Assembly: GCA_902766855.1 (NCBI GenBank)
Contig: CACXFE010000120.1
Coordinates: forward strand, 1 to 5,716
Length of the DNA stretch: 5,716 nucleotides
DNA from: Oscillospiraceae bacterium
GTDB lineage: Bacteria > Bacillota > Clostridia > Oscillospirales > Acutalibacteraceae
Direction of reading: 5' to 3'
Part shown: positions 5,314 through 5,716 of the stretch, piece by piece
Position numbering within the stretch: the first letter of the stretch is position 1
Layout: each line of letters opens with the position of its first letter
Notes under the pieces: model-generated
The model's database searches: none
Seen by the model: only the letters and a program-made list of their open reading frames with translations
Told to the model about the DNA's origin: nothing
Position numbers and translations under genes: made by a program

Positions 5314-5716
5314 GCAAAGAATTGATTTTGTTGGGATCGACCGGCTCCATCGGCACCCAGGCGCTTGAAGTGGCGGAAAAAGAAGGCATCCGCGTTACGG
5401 CGTTGGCGGCGGGTAGAAATGTCGATCTTGCCGAACAACAAGCGCGAAAATTCCGCCCCGCGTTGGTAGCAATGGCGGAAGAAACCGCCGCGAAGGATCT
5501 GAAAACGCGCCTTGCGGATACGGATATTCGGGTGGTTGCAGGCAGACAGGGTGTGTGCGAGGCCGCAAGCGGAAAAGGAGATACCGTTCTGAATGCGATC
5601 GTGGGCATTGCGGGGCTGGAACCCACTTTGGCGGCGATCGACGCGGGCAAAACCGTGGCGCTTGCCAATAAAGAAACTTTGGTAACGGGCGGCGAACTTG
5701 TGAATCGCAGGTTGCG
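5310..5716 (+). CDS. dxr: 1-deoxy-D-xylulose 5-phosphate reductoisomerase, N-terminal part
   Basis: The first 135 codons are present and the gene runs off the window. Dxr converts DXP to MEP with NADPH, the committed step of the MEP isoprenoid pathway, and is cytoplasmic. Residues 8-16 are LGSTGSIGT, the NADPH-binding glycine motif. Later residues include ALAAGRNV (31-38) and VGIAGLEPTLAAIDAGKTVALANKETLV (98-125), both characteristic of the N-terminal domain. A ribosome binding site GGGAG (5298-5302) lies 7 nt before the ATG, within the end of cdsA. Its product feeds isopentenyl diphosphate to UppS, encoded two genes upstream. The usual next genes, rseP and sometimes ispG or proS, would lie outside the window. 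Confidence 0.96.
   Translation, partial: MSKELILLGSTGSIGTQALEVAEKEGIRVTALAAGRNVDLAEQQARKFRPALVAMAEETAAKDLKTRLADTDIRVVAGRQGVCEAASGKGDTVLNAIVGIAGLEPTLAAIDAGKTVALANKETLVTGGELVNRRL

Overview
The window looks like chromosomal DNA from a Firmicute of the class Clostridia, perhaps Oscillospiraceae-like. The evidence is the pyrH-frr-uppS-cdsA-dxr gene order, strong GGAGG-type ribosome binding sites, sigma-A-type promoters, a small cohesin-domain protein and a zinc-ribbon/TPM gene pair common in Firmicutes. The genus cannot be fixed from sequence alone. No tRNA, rRNA, CRISPR array, insertion sequence or attachment site was seen.

The left part (1-2016) is a minus-strand operon of three genes, read from right to left. 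It encodes a membrane-anchored single-cohesin protein, a double zinc-ribbon protein with a C-terminal membrane tail, and a secreted or membrane TPM-domain protein cut by the window edge. The last two resemble the YdjG/YdjH pair that sits beside pspA in Bacillus subtilis, so an envelope-related role is plausible. A divergent regulatory region (2017-2190) holds one good sigma-A promoter for each direction.

The right part (2191-5716) is a plus-strand operon: UMP kinase (pyrH), ribosome recycling factor (frr), undecaprenyl diphosphate synthase (uppS), CDP-diacylglycerol synthase (cdsA) and the start of DXP reductoisomerase (dxr). It links nucleotide supply and translation to isoprenoid, cell-wall lipid-carrier and phospholipid synthesis. 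Dxr makes MEP-pathway precursors that feed UppS, while CdsA supplies CDP-DAG to phospholipids.

The most notable part is the 279-nt gap between frr and uppS (3485-3763). It is almost wall-to-wall stem-loops, about seven helical domains in a row. It ends in a textbook intrinsic terminator, then a strong ribosome binding site and a probable TTG start for uppS. I see no promoter after the terminator, so uppS-cdsA-dxr probably depend on read-through. This looks like a cis-regulatory RNA (attenuator or riboswitch-like leader) of no class I recognise. The uppS frame happens to stay open through the whole structured region, so automatic annotation could wrongly give UppS an 85-residue N-terminal extension.
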